DNA of 64,000 nt from Filosporella fistucella (taxonomy: Eukaryota; Ascomycota; Leotiomycetes; Helotiales), in contig JAQJZZ010000015.1 in NCBI GenBank assembly GCA_030077755.1, forward strand, positions 744,001 to 808,000, in the 5' to 3' direction. Of the stretch, positions 46,618-58,804 are shown piece after piece. Position numbers and translations under genes: made by a program. The notes under the pieces were generated by a model. The model ran no database searches and was not told the origin of the DNA. It was given only the letters and a program-made list of their open reading frames with translations. How positions within the stretch are numbered: position 1 is the stretch's first letter; each line of letters starts with the position of its first letter.

Positions 46618-49600
46618 TTAGAAATCGGCGGAATAGATATCCTCAAATTCTTCAACCTCGAAGACTCGGCTTGGTGCGTTCAAGTTCAGATCTATTGCCG
46701 GCGCAAAGCCCACATCAGATTCACTCTTATGATTCTCTTGGAAACCTGAATCGCGGCCCGCTTGTTCTCCCTTATTCACGTCTCCCTGCTCTCTCTTCCT
46801 CATCTCTTCTCTCAATAAATCCGCAATCACAAAATCACTATTTTCCTCGGCAATCTCAAGTACAGGTTGCGAAGGAATCGCCCCTGCGTTCAGGAGAAGT
46901 TGCACCATGTCCAATTTCCCAAAGTCAGCAGCACATTCCAAAGCTTTGAGGCCCCCAATTTGAGTCCCAGGAGCATTGGGATCTGCTCCTCTCTCAAGAA
47001 GTATCTTCGCGATCTTCAAATGTCCTTCCATTGCTGCACCTTGGAGAGCTGTGAAGCCTTCGTCCTCAGCAGGTGGCGCGTTGACCTCTGCCCCACTCTC
47101 CAATAACACGTGAAGTATTTTAATATTTCCCGCCCTTGCTGCGGCCTGAAGAGCTGTTGTGCCACCTCCCTTAGCAGGAGGGGCATTAACATCAGCTCCA
47201 TTGTCAAGTAGCAGGCGAACCATCTCAAAATGCTCCTCACTTGCCGCCTCCTGGAGAGCTGTGCGACCAAGTACCGCAGCAGGAGCATTAACATCAGCTC
47301 CATTGTCAAGTAGCAGGCGAACCATCTCAAAATGCTCCTCACTTGCCGCCGCCTGGAGAGCTGTGCGACCAAGTACCGCAGCAGGGGCATTAACATCAGC
47401 TCCATTGTCAAGTAGCAGGCGAACCATCTCAAAATGCTCCTCACTTGCCGCCTCCTGGAGAGCTGTGCGACCAAGTACTGCAGCAGGGGCATTAACATCA
47501 GCTCCATTGTCAAGTAGCAGGCGAACCATCTCAAAATGCCCCTTCCATGCCGCCGCCTGGAGAGCTGTGCGACTAAGTGCCTCTGCAGCAGGTGCATTAA
47601 CATCAGCTCCATTGTCGAGTAGCAGGCGAACCATCTCAAAATGCCCCTTCCATGCCGCCGCCTGGAGCGCTGTTTGACCACGCCAGCCCTCTACAGTAGC
47701 GCCTTTATCAAGCAGCATATTGACTATGTCAATATATCCTCCATCTGCCGCTGCCTGGAGCGCTGTAAAAGGCTCGAACATAAAACGCTTAGAAGTTGGG
47801 GTATTGACATCAGCGCTGCGTTCTAATAGGAGCTTCACAACAGCAACACCAGTTGGCCATTTCTTAATATTCAGCACTTGAATTGCACTTTGAAGCGGAT
47901 TCTCAAATTCCGAGGGAGGATCAATCACCGCTCCGTCATCCAATAACCGTCTAATGACGTCAATGTTACAAAAAGACTTGATAGCTGCCGAGAGAACTTT
48001 TTCATTGCCGTCCACTCTTGCTTTATGGTCGAGTAGGACACGAGCACGCTCGCTTGCATAACCTCCGCCTCTCCAAAGCGCCAACTCGAGTATTGTGCTT
48101 GCAACGGGTGTATCGGGTGCAACTGGGATGTTTGGATCTGCTCCAGCAGATAACATCTCTTTCAGTACATCCAATCTACAAACTTCATCCAAGGTCTTCT
48201 TGTCCCCTGATGCGGTGTCTCTTTCACATCGCCAAAAATGCAGGAAGAGCTGCAAAATGGATCCATGGACTGGAACCACACAATTCAAAGGTACGCCGCA
48301 ATGAATCAAAAACAGAGCAACATCCATGTTCCCCACTTCGATAGCGATATGAAGAGCAGATTTGCCATACTTGGGTCCTGTGATGTTAAGATCACCAGAT
48401 ATTTCCATAAATGTTGCGATAATGTTTTTCCCGAGAAGCTGTGCTTCTTCCTTTGAACAATTGATAGGAAGAGCGTCCACTAAGTGAGCTGCATCAATGC
48501 CGCTCCAAATCAGGGATCGTGCCTTCTCGATATCCCTTTTCCGCCCACATTCGTATAATTCGTTTATCCAATAGTTGAACGGATCCCCTGCGCAGAGGTT
48601 CATGAGTTTGGAAACAATGTCGGAATGTCCATGAGCCATGGCAATTTCGAGCGCATCTGCGCCAGCTTGGATCAAAGCCCTGACCATTTCCACTTTTCCT
48701 TGCGCAGCCGCTTGACATAATGGCGGGTCATGTCCCGAATCAAGAAAACGTTGGGCAGGTTGTTGAGCGAGAAGCATAGAAAGGATCTCGATGTCATCCG
48801 TGTTGACAGCCTCTTGGGGTTCAGTTTGTCGAAGGGAAAACATATATTCCCCCACATTGAAGCTAAGTTCAGCTCCCTGCACCAGAAGCCACTTGATCAA
48901 GCTTACACGTCGGTGCATAATTGCATGGCCAAGAAGTGGCATTCCCTTGCGATAGTCATACGAGTATACGAAATTCGGATCAAAACTTGCGGAAGAATCC
49001 AAGAAGACTTGAGCAAGGGCTGTATCGCCGCGTTTTACAGCGTGATAAATAGGGGGGTAATAATCAAAGGTAAAGATATCGTAGCTTGGTGCGTCAACAT
49101 CAGCCCCCAATCCTAGAACCACCCTGACCATTTCTATTGACCGCGCTGCACCTAGAATTGTGGGCCTTTTACACTTGTCCTTTTTCCAGATGCTGGCGAA
49201 CAACTGAGCGTTTACATTGATCCCTGTTTTCAGAAGCTCTTTGGCAATGTCGTCGATTTCGAGATGAAGAGCACCTAGCAAAATCTGCTGTAACCTTCTA
49301 CCAGTCAACCATGATTGAGGTATAGATCGAGATAGGAGCATAAAGCACCCTCGTTTTCGGCTCATCAAAGCCATCACTATAAACTCATCAAAGCACGCTT
49401 GTATGGAGGGAAGCGGCGAAGCAAACATTTTCCTTAGTAGGGAATCACTCTGAATTCCGATCCATTTAAGCACCCATGTTTTCTGATCGTAATTAAGCAT
49501 GTTGTTGGAGGTAAAATTAGCGATTAAATAGAGAAACTCGAGTGATGAATTGGGTGCAAAAAGTCTTTCGACTTGTCGGTCCAGATCAGTTTCGTTTAGA

Positions 49601-50766
49601 CCGAGAGTAATGCTTTCCAAACTTCGCCTGACACTTTCTTTGTTTCCAAATACCACTTTCGTTGGAATCAAATTGTTATGTCCAGACCCAGGGGGTAGCG
49701 AAAGGTTGGTTCCGGATATGTCATGTGATGAGAATGACGGTTCCCCACCCCATTCGTTCGAACCTATAATGGATGAAAATCCAGCCGTAAGTCCGTTGCT
49801 TGTGACATTGATGTGTACTCTGGAAGATGGATTCTGATTCCCTAATCAGAAAAGTCAGCCACTTCAATTATGTTTCGATTCTAAAGCATGTTTGCCTTGT
49901 TCAAAGAAGAAAGTTCTAAGCATTATGCTCGGAAGGTTATTGACTTGAATGAACAGCTTTTCGCACAGGGTCTGCGATACCGCAGATGGGGTGGCAACAG
50001 TGACTCCCGGTGGAGAAGGCGCGTCCCAAGCTATAACTCTTCAGTCAACTTTCCAGGGAATGATCGAAGGGCAAATTACCAGCATAATGAATTCGCTCTA
50101 ATTCTTTCGAATCGTATCGTTGTTCCTGTTTCTTAACTCGTTTCGCTGGTATCATCGTGCCATTCAAGAAGACCTGGCTCTCCTTGCCCAGTTCATCTCT
50201 TTTGCGCTTTTTACGGAAAACATATTCCCATTCCTGAGCGTTCAGATTTCTTCTGAATCCCCAGGCTTTGAACTTTCTCTCGTACTGGTTCTTGCTACAA
50301 TCATGTTAGTATGTAATTCAACATAAGGGAGGCAATACTCACGATGCGATAAAATTGTGCTTGGTCTTCATAGTGCTAATTAACTTTTCCAAGGTCGCGG
50401 AAGAGTATAGATCTTGCAAAATTTCCTTGTATTTCTCCCAGTTCTCGTCCGGCGGCGGTTCTATGGCTTGTTTCTTGTGCTTTTTGTATGGAGCAATTTC
50501 GAATTCCTCAGCAGTGAGATTATGTTTTCTGAGACCCCATTTGCGAAATTGTGTATTATACTGGTACGTGCTATAGTCATTTTAGCACATCATTCCAGAC
50601 GGGAAAGTAAAACTTACGATGCAACAAAATTGTGCTCTGCCTCCATTTTACTCACTAGTTCTTTCAAGGTACAATTGAGATATAGGTCCCGTAAAATCTC
50701 CTTGTGATCCTCCCATAGTTCATTTGACAGAGGTTTCGCAGCCTCTCTCTTTCGTTTGGAGAGCAT
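46618..50766 (-). CDS. tandem Clr5-domain ankyrin-repeat protein
   Basis: Exons 50766-50618, 50570-50343, 50294-50080, 50030-49896 and 49841-46618, 1,316 aa. Two Clr5 domains come first: WEDHKEILRDLYLNCTLKEL ... QYNTQFRKWGLRK (about residues 15-70) and WEKYKEILQDLYSSATLEKL ... QYERKFKAWGFR (about 95-150). Each is cut by an intron at the same place (before the QY...WG half), which points to duplication of a domain-plus-intron unit. A linker and about 25 ankyrin repeats follow. Intron 4 has a GC donor (CAAG|GCAAAC) and normal AG acceptor, the only in-phase choice. Five ankyrin repeats at 47183-47690 are almost identical at DNA level. Clr5 is thought to be a DNA- or protein-binding helical domain, so a regulatory or recognition role is plausible but unproven. 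Confidence 0.87.
47183..47690 (-). repeat. near-identical ankyrin-repeat array (102-105 bp unit)
   Basis: Five adjacent coding repeats with period 102 bases (one spacing of 105), each reading HFEMVRLLLDNGADVNAP. Unit-to-unit differences are only a few bases (for example GAGGAG against GGGGCA codons), far fewer than between other ankyrin repeats of the same protein. This points to recent tandem expansion or gene conversion. Confidence 0.85.
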
Positions 50767-51557
50767 TCTGATATGCCGTTGTTGAAAAGCGATGAGTCGG
50801 GAGAGAAAAAAAAAAGCTGGCAGTGTCCTGGAATATGGTATCGGACTGAGGGAATGAAAGACAAGTTGATTTCGACGAGAAGGGGGAGGCTTCATATGTT
50901 CCCAGCCTTGGAGATGGTGGTGGTGGCGGCGGCGGTAGGTTTGTTTTGACCGAAGATGATCTCTTACTGGTTGTCCCTAAATCTTACAGTGGAGCTGAGT
51001 GCCCCCGCCCAACTGCAGTGAGGCGGTAAACACTGGATGCAATCCCTAAATCTTACCAGGGTAATTGACTGCCTATTGGCAGACACCGTGTCTGTGTTCC
51101 TTCCCAACGTGTGCCCGCTGGAACTCAGCCGCTCCATCTTTGCATATTGTATAGCATGGCCAAAATCTTACCGGGGTCTATATTTGTTGCAACGAAGTGG
51201 AGGTCAACATTTGGTGTGAATCCTTTTTTTGATAGGTACCACCCAAGCTAGGTAAGAACTTCCTTAGGTTCTTGACAAAATCTTAGCTCGTGCGAGACAT
51301 TATGTGACACCAAGAGGGTGGCCCCAACCAGGCTGCCAAAATCTTGCAGGGACTGATCAACGGAAACGGCGTGGAGAGCGATCAAATTTTGCTCTAGAAA
51401 CTCATCCCAAAATCTTAAGCACGCTCTCTCTCAGCGTTGCGCTCGCCTTATATCATGTCCAAAATCTTATGCAAGGTTTCTTGCAGTGTTGTGGTTTCTT
51501 CATACCACGTCCAAAATCTTATGCGAAAGGCATATATACAGAGAGTAGTTCAGCGCG
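50767..51557. other. intergenic carrying the AAAATCTTA motif cluster
   Basis: About 790 bases between the Clr5-ankyrin gene (minus) and the retropepsin-like gene (plus), so it is a divergent promoter region. It contains eight copies of a (C)CAAAATCTTA-type motif. No coding sequence is supported. Confidence 0.5.
50975..51521. repeat. eight dispersed copies of a CCAAAATCTTA-type motif
   Basis: Copies start near 50975, 51044 (both CCCTAAATCTTA), 51159, 51275, 51335 (ending CTTG), 51406, 51458 and 51510, all in the same orientation. Spacing is irregular (about 50-120 bases); the last two are 52 bases apart with similar flanks (CATGTCC / CACGTCC before, ATGCRA after). Several copies are followed by a C/G-rich half such as CCAGGG or CCGGGG. 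They could be decayed minisatellite units or a binding-site cluster. Confidence 0.75.
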
Positions 51558-52608
51558 ATGATCAGTCCAGAGCAAGTGCAAGAAAGTATACAATCGGGAA
51601 CCCTCTGCCCTCTCCAAACACGCCCTCATCTGGTTGGGCTCCTTGACGACATTCTGAACAGAGCAAGTATAACGACGTCGAAATACGCAAGTCGCATAGC
51701 ACCTCCCAAAAAGAATTTCGACACAACATCGACACTTCACCTACAACCACAAAATACAAGCTAGCAGTGATCCAGCACGTATCGTCTCTGCCCCCATCAA
51801 TCCACGCATGTACCGGAAATCCAAGTATCATGCCGCCATGCACTACACTTTCAACATCCTCATGGAAAAGGTATCCCGAATGCAAACGATGACACTGAAA
51901 AAGGTGAAGCGACCTTTCAAAAACAAAGTGAGTTTACAATGGACATAACTTCTCCCCCAAGTAAAGCAGGCTGACGCTAGTCTAGGAAAATTATGACCCT
52001 TTCTCAAGGACAGTCAAAATATCATGCAGATCCCCCCAAAAATACTTCGAATGTAAAATGAGACTCGATACCGGTTGCGATGTACACAACCTTATCTCAC
52101 GCGAAATCGTTGAAATGCTCGAACTTTCCGATGTCGTCACTATCAATCGAGAAGTTATCTGCATATGCTTGAATGGGGACAAGCTCGCTTCTTGTGGCAC
52201 AATTGTCCTTCGCTGGAAAGGCAAACGATTTCGCAAGATTTTTCATACCGAATTTCACGTCGTCGATGGCGAGTATCTTCCTTGGGACGTCATTCTTGGT
52301 GCAAAGACAATACAGGAGCATGGGATTCTGGAGTTCGCTGGGTTTGGCGGAAGATCTTTGCCTGTTTTCCCAAAGAAGGATAAAGGTCAAAATATGCATG
52401 ACCCTTGAGCCGTGGAACACATTGCTGATAAAATTTTGCAGATATGAAGGAGGAAGAGTCCAGTCGCAGACAAGAATATGATAGAGCGAGAATGTTGCAT
52501 GGTCGGAAAGTTGATGCAGATATCAAAGCAAAGGAGGATGCTGCAAGAATTTGGAGGTCTGCGACGACTACTTCCACATCCTCAAGCTCTGGTAGCAGTC
52601 GGCAATAG
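51558..52608 (+). CDS. retropepsin-like aspartic protease domain protein (possibly domesticated)
   Basis: Two supported introns: 51928-51985 and 52386-52441. The middle exon carries a single-chain retropepsin-like core: MRLDTGCDVHNLISREIVEM (catalytic-type D-T-G), then VRGKRF-like LRWKGKRFRKIFHTEFHVV and WDVILGAKTIQEHGIL, the usual second-half LG(A/M) turn. The last exon is a charged, Ser-rich tail (AARIWRSATTTSTSSSSGSS). The 5' end is uncertain. The first exon (MISPEQVQESIQSG...) runs into TAG at 51762, and the next in-frame coding (SDPARIVSAPINPRM) is in another register. A non-canonical-looking intron with a CAAG acceptor could link them, or there is an indel near 51763. No reverse transcriptase or integrase is nearby, so this is a solitary protease domain, either captured or a relic. 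Confidence 0.55.
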
Positions 52609-52809
52609 AACATAAGATTGACAAAGAGCGAGCTTCATCTATGCCTTCTTGAGTTGATGAGACTAGACTCGGTACAATCCTGGTAGCAAGTTTTGGCAGG
52701 TATTTTTCGCAAATGTGAGGTATTTACTGATATCTTGGCGCGTATCGTTTCTCGTTCCCATTCACTGAGGCTAAATAATTCCATTGAGACTCGATCGGGT
52801 GAATATTTG

Positions 52810-53804
52810 TCAACCATTCGTGTTGTTGGTCGATATGAACACCACCTGAACAGCCATAAAACTGTGATTGTGTTAGTTTCGTTGATAAAGCTGTAAAGCA
52901 GAATAATCTTACGCTGCTGTCGCAATGAAAACCTCACTTCTCGTCGCGTTAGTGAGAAAAGACAGGCATCCCGAAAAAATAAACATGAAAATCGCAATCA
53001 GGCCGAGTCGTGCTTCAGTGGAATTAACGTAGTGCAATACAACAACTGTCAACAGAGGTAAGAGTGAAGCGATGCTAAGTGTGAAGTAGGATGTAAACTT
53101 GTATAGTGTTCCCTCTTCGTATGAGACGATTCCAGTCTCTTGATCATCAGATTTCTTCATGCGACGCCAAAAAATGTGTTGAAACCATTTGATGACTTTA
53201 CGAGTAAACCACGATGAGAATAGATCATGACTTGGGCAACAGTGAAGAGAAAACAAATCCGAGTGTGGACTCAGAGGATCTCCAGATGAGCCCCAGGTAT
53301 CACTGTCTTTGCCAAGAAGGGCCAAGTTTCCCATCTTTGGTCGTTCAAGCCAATCCTGGAGAGAGAAAAGGTCTTCCGTCTTTGGATCTGCTAGTCGATT
53401 GATAACAGATTGCTGGATCACAGCATCGTCTGAGGTACAAAGTCAGCATTCACGCTTCCTGGATAGTTGCATTTACACTGACTATATTCCTTCAAAGTTC
53501 GCCGAATCGCAAGTACAGTGTCAAGTTGGTCACTCGATTCTTGACCTCCGGAACTGTTCAGATAATACCAGTCTTTGGAAAAATTAGATCGCTCTCCTTC
53601 AGATGAGAATGCATCCTCTCTCTCGTGGCGATGGAGCTTGTATTCTAAGTGAACTAATTCCGACTGAAAATAAAGGAGATTTCGAGAATTGAGGCTGGAA
53701 AATCGTCGGTATATTGAGTGATTGGAATACCTTCCCATATGGTATGCTAGCTTGGGATAACCCTCTACAGGGAGTTGCGATAAGTCTTCCATTGGAATAG
53801 ACAT
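52810..53804 (-). CDS. DUF6594 membrane protein
   Basis: Exons 53804-53483, 53429-52913 and 52861-52810, 296 aa. Typical of the fungal DUF6594 family: an N-terminal YPKLAYHMGRYSNHSIYRRF and LYFQSELVHLE block, the central LQDWLERPKMGNLALLG, a short spacer, then three C-terminal membrane segments (SIASLLPLLTVVVLHYV, LGLIAIFMFIFSGCLSF, and the end AAFMAVQVVFIS built across the last intron). Intron 1 uses the donor GTCAGT and joins LKEY to NDAVIQQ, the usual family wording. Membrane location is clear from the hydrophobic segments; function is unknown. The gene looks intact. Confidence 0.86.
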
Positions 53805-55815
53805 CTGGGGCGATTGAAAAATCTCTTAATGAAATCGTTGAGTTATTCCGCGTTGTTTGTTCAAGAACTTTCATCAAGATCAGATCAGTATCATCGCTTG
53901 ACAATATCGCCGACATAGAGGCTCTTCCTCCAGCCTCGGGCTGAATTAAAGTGAGGCTTCTCACTCTTCATGCCCGTCTTCTGCTATATGACTGTGCCGT
54001 AGAATTTAGTGATTGGTTTCGTTCCGCCATCAAGCTGCGCCCTCGAGACAATCTTTAGCATGCCGAGTAGAAATCCGCCAATCCTATCCGAGTGTACACT
54101 TGTTGCGCAGCAACTGCAGGACCAACACATTCTTCACACCATCAAACAGCATGCAGCAATATCGAGACTTCGAAGAGGGCATTGGATGCGCGTCACACGG
54201 CCATAAGTCTCTCAAGGCGGGTTGGGCGGTTTTCTAAGGCGTTCGTTGCTGCGCGAGCGTGTCTGGCAGGCAGGCCAAAAGTTGGGTGGCGGACCTCACC
54301 ATATCGTCTAGTCAAAGAAGAGCTGTATTGCAGTGAATCTCAATGGAGAAGGAATTATTAAGACATCGCAATAGGCATAATGGTGTTATGATGTTAAGAT
54401 TGATGTCGGGAATGGCACGAGACGGGGTACGTGACAGGGCTAAGCCAGAATGGGCCCAACTTCAAGGTTCTGTTTGGACCTTTCTCCAACTTTGCCTCGA
54501 CTCATTACGTCGATATGAATCTTTCAATACATTGCGAAAAGCCCAAGCTTAATTGGGTTCTATTCGGACCTGGTCAAATACTGACTCGGAAACAAAAGAG
54601 TCTCTCTGTTGTTCACTTATTACGCTCACGCAATTACCACCAATCGCCTCCGTCCCAAAATCCCTCTCCAGAGCTCCTCGCAGACTGTCTGCACAACGAT
54701 TTGCTCTATCATTCAGATGACCAGAGCTTGAAATTCAGCCACATTCTCTCCCGTCAGTCACTTGCACCAGGCCTCGCAGCACAGTACTGATAGCCTTCGA
54801 ATGACTTTTGAGTACCTTCTTTCTCCCACTTGTGTATCGTATCAATGCTCTCTTTGCAATTCCTCTCAAAGAGGGTCTGTGATCTGTTGTTTCTCGTTGA
54901 TAGCTCAACTATTCAATTCGATTTGATTCTACAGGGAACGTGAACGTAAAAACCTGTTGCATATTAACCTACCATTCTTCTCAATATTACCACAGAATAT
55001 TTTCGTTCCGCTTGCTCCACGTACTGCCAGAAGGTAGGGGTAGGTGTGCTCAGCGAGGCTGTACGCCAGAACCTGCCCTCCCTCTCTCGCAGACGTTTGT
55101 GAGAAACGAACCTCTTCAAAAAGATTTCTCAAATTTCCTTGTTTATCCTAACTACTTCTGTCTCGTGTTATGATCTCAGAAACCTGAGTTGATGAAGATA
55201 TAGGAACACCACGTGATGTCGATACTCCGACCACGATACATCACGATCTGTTTGTCTGTTATTGTATCAAAATCACCTTTAAATTGAACTTTCGTATTAT
55301 TCAATAAGACACCAATTGAGTCTGGGCACTGTTCTCCTTATACGAAATATCAACTGTTCTGGAAGATCACGCCTCGCACGCAATCTGCATGCATTCTAGC
55401 GAATGTACACCAATCTTCACTTCGCGGCACTTGGCAAGGTCAGCATCAGGAATGCATAGAATCTTAGCACTTGGCACAACACCTCATGGGGAAGGTGACA
55501 CTGTACAGGAGCCTATAACTTTTCATGGAACATGGCAGGCAAAATTGGATAGCAAGACGTCGCCGTTTAGATGCCTGCCGCTATATCTTGGCTTTTAAAT
55601 CAGGCAATTGGTTATCAAAATTCTGATATCTGATTGGTGAATCTTAGCAACCCCTTCTCTACACAAGAAGGTAATTATCACGTCTTTTTCCAGACGTATA
55701 GCACGATGAGGCGAAGAAAAAGTCGAGAAGGTATAAACCTATGGACTACCATGAAGTCTAAATGATCTGCAACTCAGACACTGGTACTCAACACAGAGCT
55801 ACAACCACTACGAGG
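53805..55815. other. intergenic
   Basis: About 2 kb. Several short open frames but none with family similarity, good start context or splice support. The right part is the promoter of the permease gene. Confidence 0.4.
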
Positions 55816-58107
55816 ATGGGTTTCGCTTCATTTTGGCAAGACGCTGGGAAGTCAGGACGGCAGCAATACCTGGCTACCCAGCACACCGAGTCTCTAGAAT
55901 CAGTCGTCCGCGATGGAAATCTTGAATACACCAAAGAAACAGCCGGTAATGAATCTCAGCCATCTTACCAGGAGGCTTCTGGTGCACCTGTCGAGAAAGA
56001 ATCACCACTTGGGTATGAGGTCAACTGGTTCACAGTCATCTTCCTGAACATCGGACAAATGATAGGAACGGGAGTTTTCTCTACACGTAAGTTTACCCCC
56101 TGTCACGAGTTAAAGTTCAGTAATTGATTACATACCAGCGGGATCGATTCTCAAAGGTCTCGGGTCCGTAGGATTAAGTTTGGTATTCTGGTTCATCGGT
56201 CTCTTAGTTGCAACTGCTGGATTCTCAACTTATCTTGAACTGACATCTTACTTCCCAAATCGTTCCGGAGCACAAGTAGTATATCTCGAACAGGCATATC
56301 CTCGACCAAAATACTTTTTCCCGACTGCTTATGCTATGTTGAATATTCTACTAGCATTTAGTAGTAGTAATGCGATTGGTATGTCATTTCTTTTGGAGGG
56401 ATTGGTAGTGGAAAGTACTGATGTTGAAAAAGTGTTGTCGACATATACCTTCCGCATGGCTGGTGCTACACCTACTGAGTGGCAAGCCAAAGGTGTCGCC
56501 ATTGCTGGGTTTACTCTGGCTACAATAGGTCAGTCAATGAAACCCACAAAAAATCTAGCCTAGATACTGATCTCGGTCTACAGTGGTCATCATCTCTAAC
56601 AAGTGGTCTCTTCGTTTCTCTAACGCCGTCGGAGTAATCAAAGTGCTCACACTCGTTTTGTACGCTCTCCCTACGAACACTTGAATCGGTGCAATTACTG
56701 ATTTCCCACAGTATAAGCATAACCGGCTTTGTAGTTCTCGGAGGGAACATCAAATCTATCCCCGATCCAGGGAAGAACTTCCGCGACGCTTTCGCAGGCA
56801 CAACCGGAGACGCCTCTGGTGTAGTCAGAGCTCTGGTAAGGGTGAACTATGCCTATGAAGGATGGTCCAATTCGTTCAATATGGTCAATGAAATCAAGGT
56901 AAACCTTCACTTCTGGCATCAGAATTTGGTTGACAAAAAGTAGAAACCTGTCAAAACAATTCGATGGGCAGGTGCTTTATCACTCGCAATTGTAGCTGTT
57001 CTGTACATGCTCTGCAATATCGCATATTTCGCAGCAGGTAACGATCCCCCATTCTCCCCGCCCTTACTTCCATAATAACATCCCTCACAGTACCCAAAGA
57101 AAAAGTAATCGAATCCGGCACCGGCGTCGCAGCTCTCTTCTTCGCTGCCGTTTTCGGGCCCGGTAACGCAGCTCGAGGCTTAAACTTTCTAGTCCTCCTT
57201 TCCTCCTTCGGAAACCTAGTTTCAAACCTGATTGGCGCCTCTCGAATAATCCGTGAATGCGGCAGGTAAGCTTCCAGCCGCCCATCCACGTTGCATTTTC
57301 ACTAACAATGAGACAGACAAGGCGTCCTCCCCTACCCAGGTTTCTGGGCCTCAACCCAACCTTTCGGCACGCCACTCGGTCCCTACGCATTCAAATACGT
57401 CCTCACACTCCTCATGATCCTCGCTCCTCCATTTGGAGATGCTTTTGATTTCCGTAATACCTCTCTTCCCACTTTCTACTCTTCTAACAACACCTAGTCG
57501 TCGACCTAAAATCCTACCCGGACGCCGTATTCACCGGCTGCGTGGCAGTCGGAGTCTACCTAATCCGTCGACAGCGTAAACGCATTAATGCCGAGCGGCC
57601 AGAATTCAAAGCCTGGCATGTAGTCCTATTATTCTATATCGCTATTCAAATCATCCTCCTCGTTATGCCGTGGGTTCCTCCCGCTGGTGGAATCTATGCG
57701 GGGAGTGTCAGTTTCTTCTATGCTACGTACGCACTTACTGGTATTGGAATGTAAGTCTCCTCTCTTCTCTCCCCTTCCGGTTCTATCCCTCAATCCCCTT
57801 AGACTTACACACGATATATAGTCTCACAGCATGCGCAATCTACTACTACTTCTGGACCACCGTCCTCCCAAGGCGAGGCAAATACACTATCCGGCAAACA
57901 GTTATCGTCCTAGATAACGGCGCGCATACCCATAAATTAAATAAAGTTCCTAATTCTGAACTCGCGAAATGGGATGCTGAGCATGATGTTGTTGGGAAAG
58001 AAATCGCTGGTGCAAGACGAACGGATTCGAATAGTGGAAGTGGTGAAGAGGGTGTTCTTCGTGAGAGGATTGTGGGGGAGAAGAGTGGTGATTATAAAGA
58101 GGTTTGA
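55816..58107 (+). CDS. methionine-permease-like amino-acid transporter (APC family)
   Basis: Plasma-membrane amino-acid permease resembling fungal high-affinity methionine permeases (MUP1/MUP3 type). Ten exons (55816-56086, 56139-56378, 56433-56528, 56584-56659, 56712-56898, 56944-57037, 57091-57265, 57317-57453, 57498-57750, 57822-58107), 604 aa, every phase consistent. Landmarks: the first helix with IFLNIGQMIGTGVFSTPGSI (the GTG substrate loop), YAYEGWSNSFNMVNEIKKPV, a gap-rich stretch of further helices (FGPGNAARGLNFLVLLSSFG), IRECGRQGVLPYPGFWAST and the late helices ending YYYFWTTVLP. The hydrophilic tail carries KxN/Glu-rich sequence ending GDYKEV. An in-frame ATG at 55762 would add 18 residues; 55816 is favoured because MGFASFWQD begins the coding-like sequence. 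Confidence 0.9.
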
Positions 58108-58804
58108 GGATGCTAGGTGGGGGTTTGTGGCGATTGAGAGTGTAATGGAAATACTGTAGTTATCATCTGAGTCTCCTTCAAACCAAGTTCCTTACTTTGG
58201 TCAAATACTGAACCGTGAATCGCGATGGTCGATATTCACAACAATACTATCGTCAAGACAGATGCCGCCATTTTTAGTTCTTGTGTAGAGTTCCTCATAA
58301 GACCAAACTATAGTGATGCAATAACCTGGCCAGCGAGGACAACTGAAAAATCTCTAATTCTAGTAACTTGGAATGAAATTCACCGCACCGACAAAGTAGC
58401 GAAAATGCACTAAACACGCCAAATAAGCAAGCACTCTGATAGCTATACCCTTTTCCTTCCTCCTTCCAATGTCTATCGATAATAATTCAACCCAGGTCTG
58501 GCACAATTCGAACGGTGTGAGAAAAAATTGTTAGACTAGCTTTCCAAGGTTTAACGAAATTTATACAAATGAATGTTCGTGTCGATCCTATATACAAGTA
58601 CAACAATATGCCGATACATACTCCAACGCCCACCACAACATCATCATATCTCTCATCAATATCTCTTCTCCCATTCTCTTCATCCTCTCCCTCACAAAAC
58701 TTACAATATCCTTCCTCCAACTACCATCACCATCAACGAACCTCATCTCTGCCTTCTTGCAGAGTTAATCCTCGCCCTCTCTATCATTCCATTCACCATA
58801 GACT
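58108..58804. other. intergenic between convergent genes
   Basis: Shared 3' region of the permease and GH16-WSC genes. No gene recognised. Confidence 0.45.

Noticed and set aside
47159..47677. A 172-codon plus-strand frame made of a repeated Ser/Arg-rich unit.
   Set aside because: Antisense shadow of the near-identical ankyrin repeats.
47183..47690. Regularly spaced repeats resembling a CRISPR array.
   Set aside because: Period 102 bases, coding throughout, no unique spacers; these are ankyrin repeats in a eukaryote.
53810..55750. Several overlapping open frames (for example near 54431-54790).
   Set aside because: No family similarity, no supported starts or introns; composition not clearly coding.
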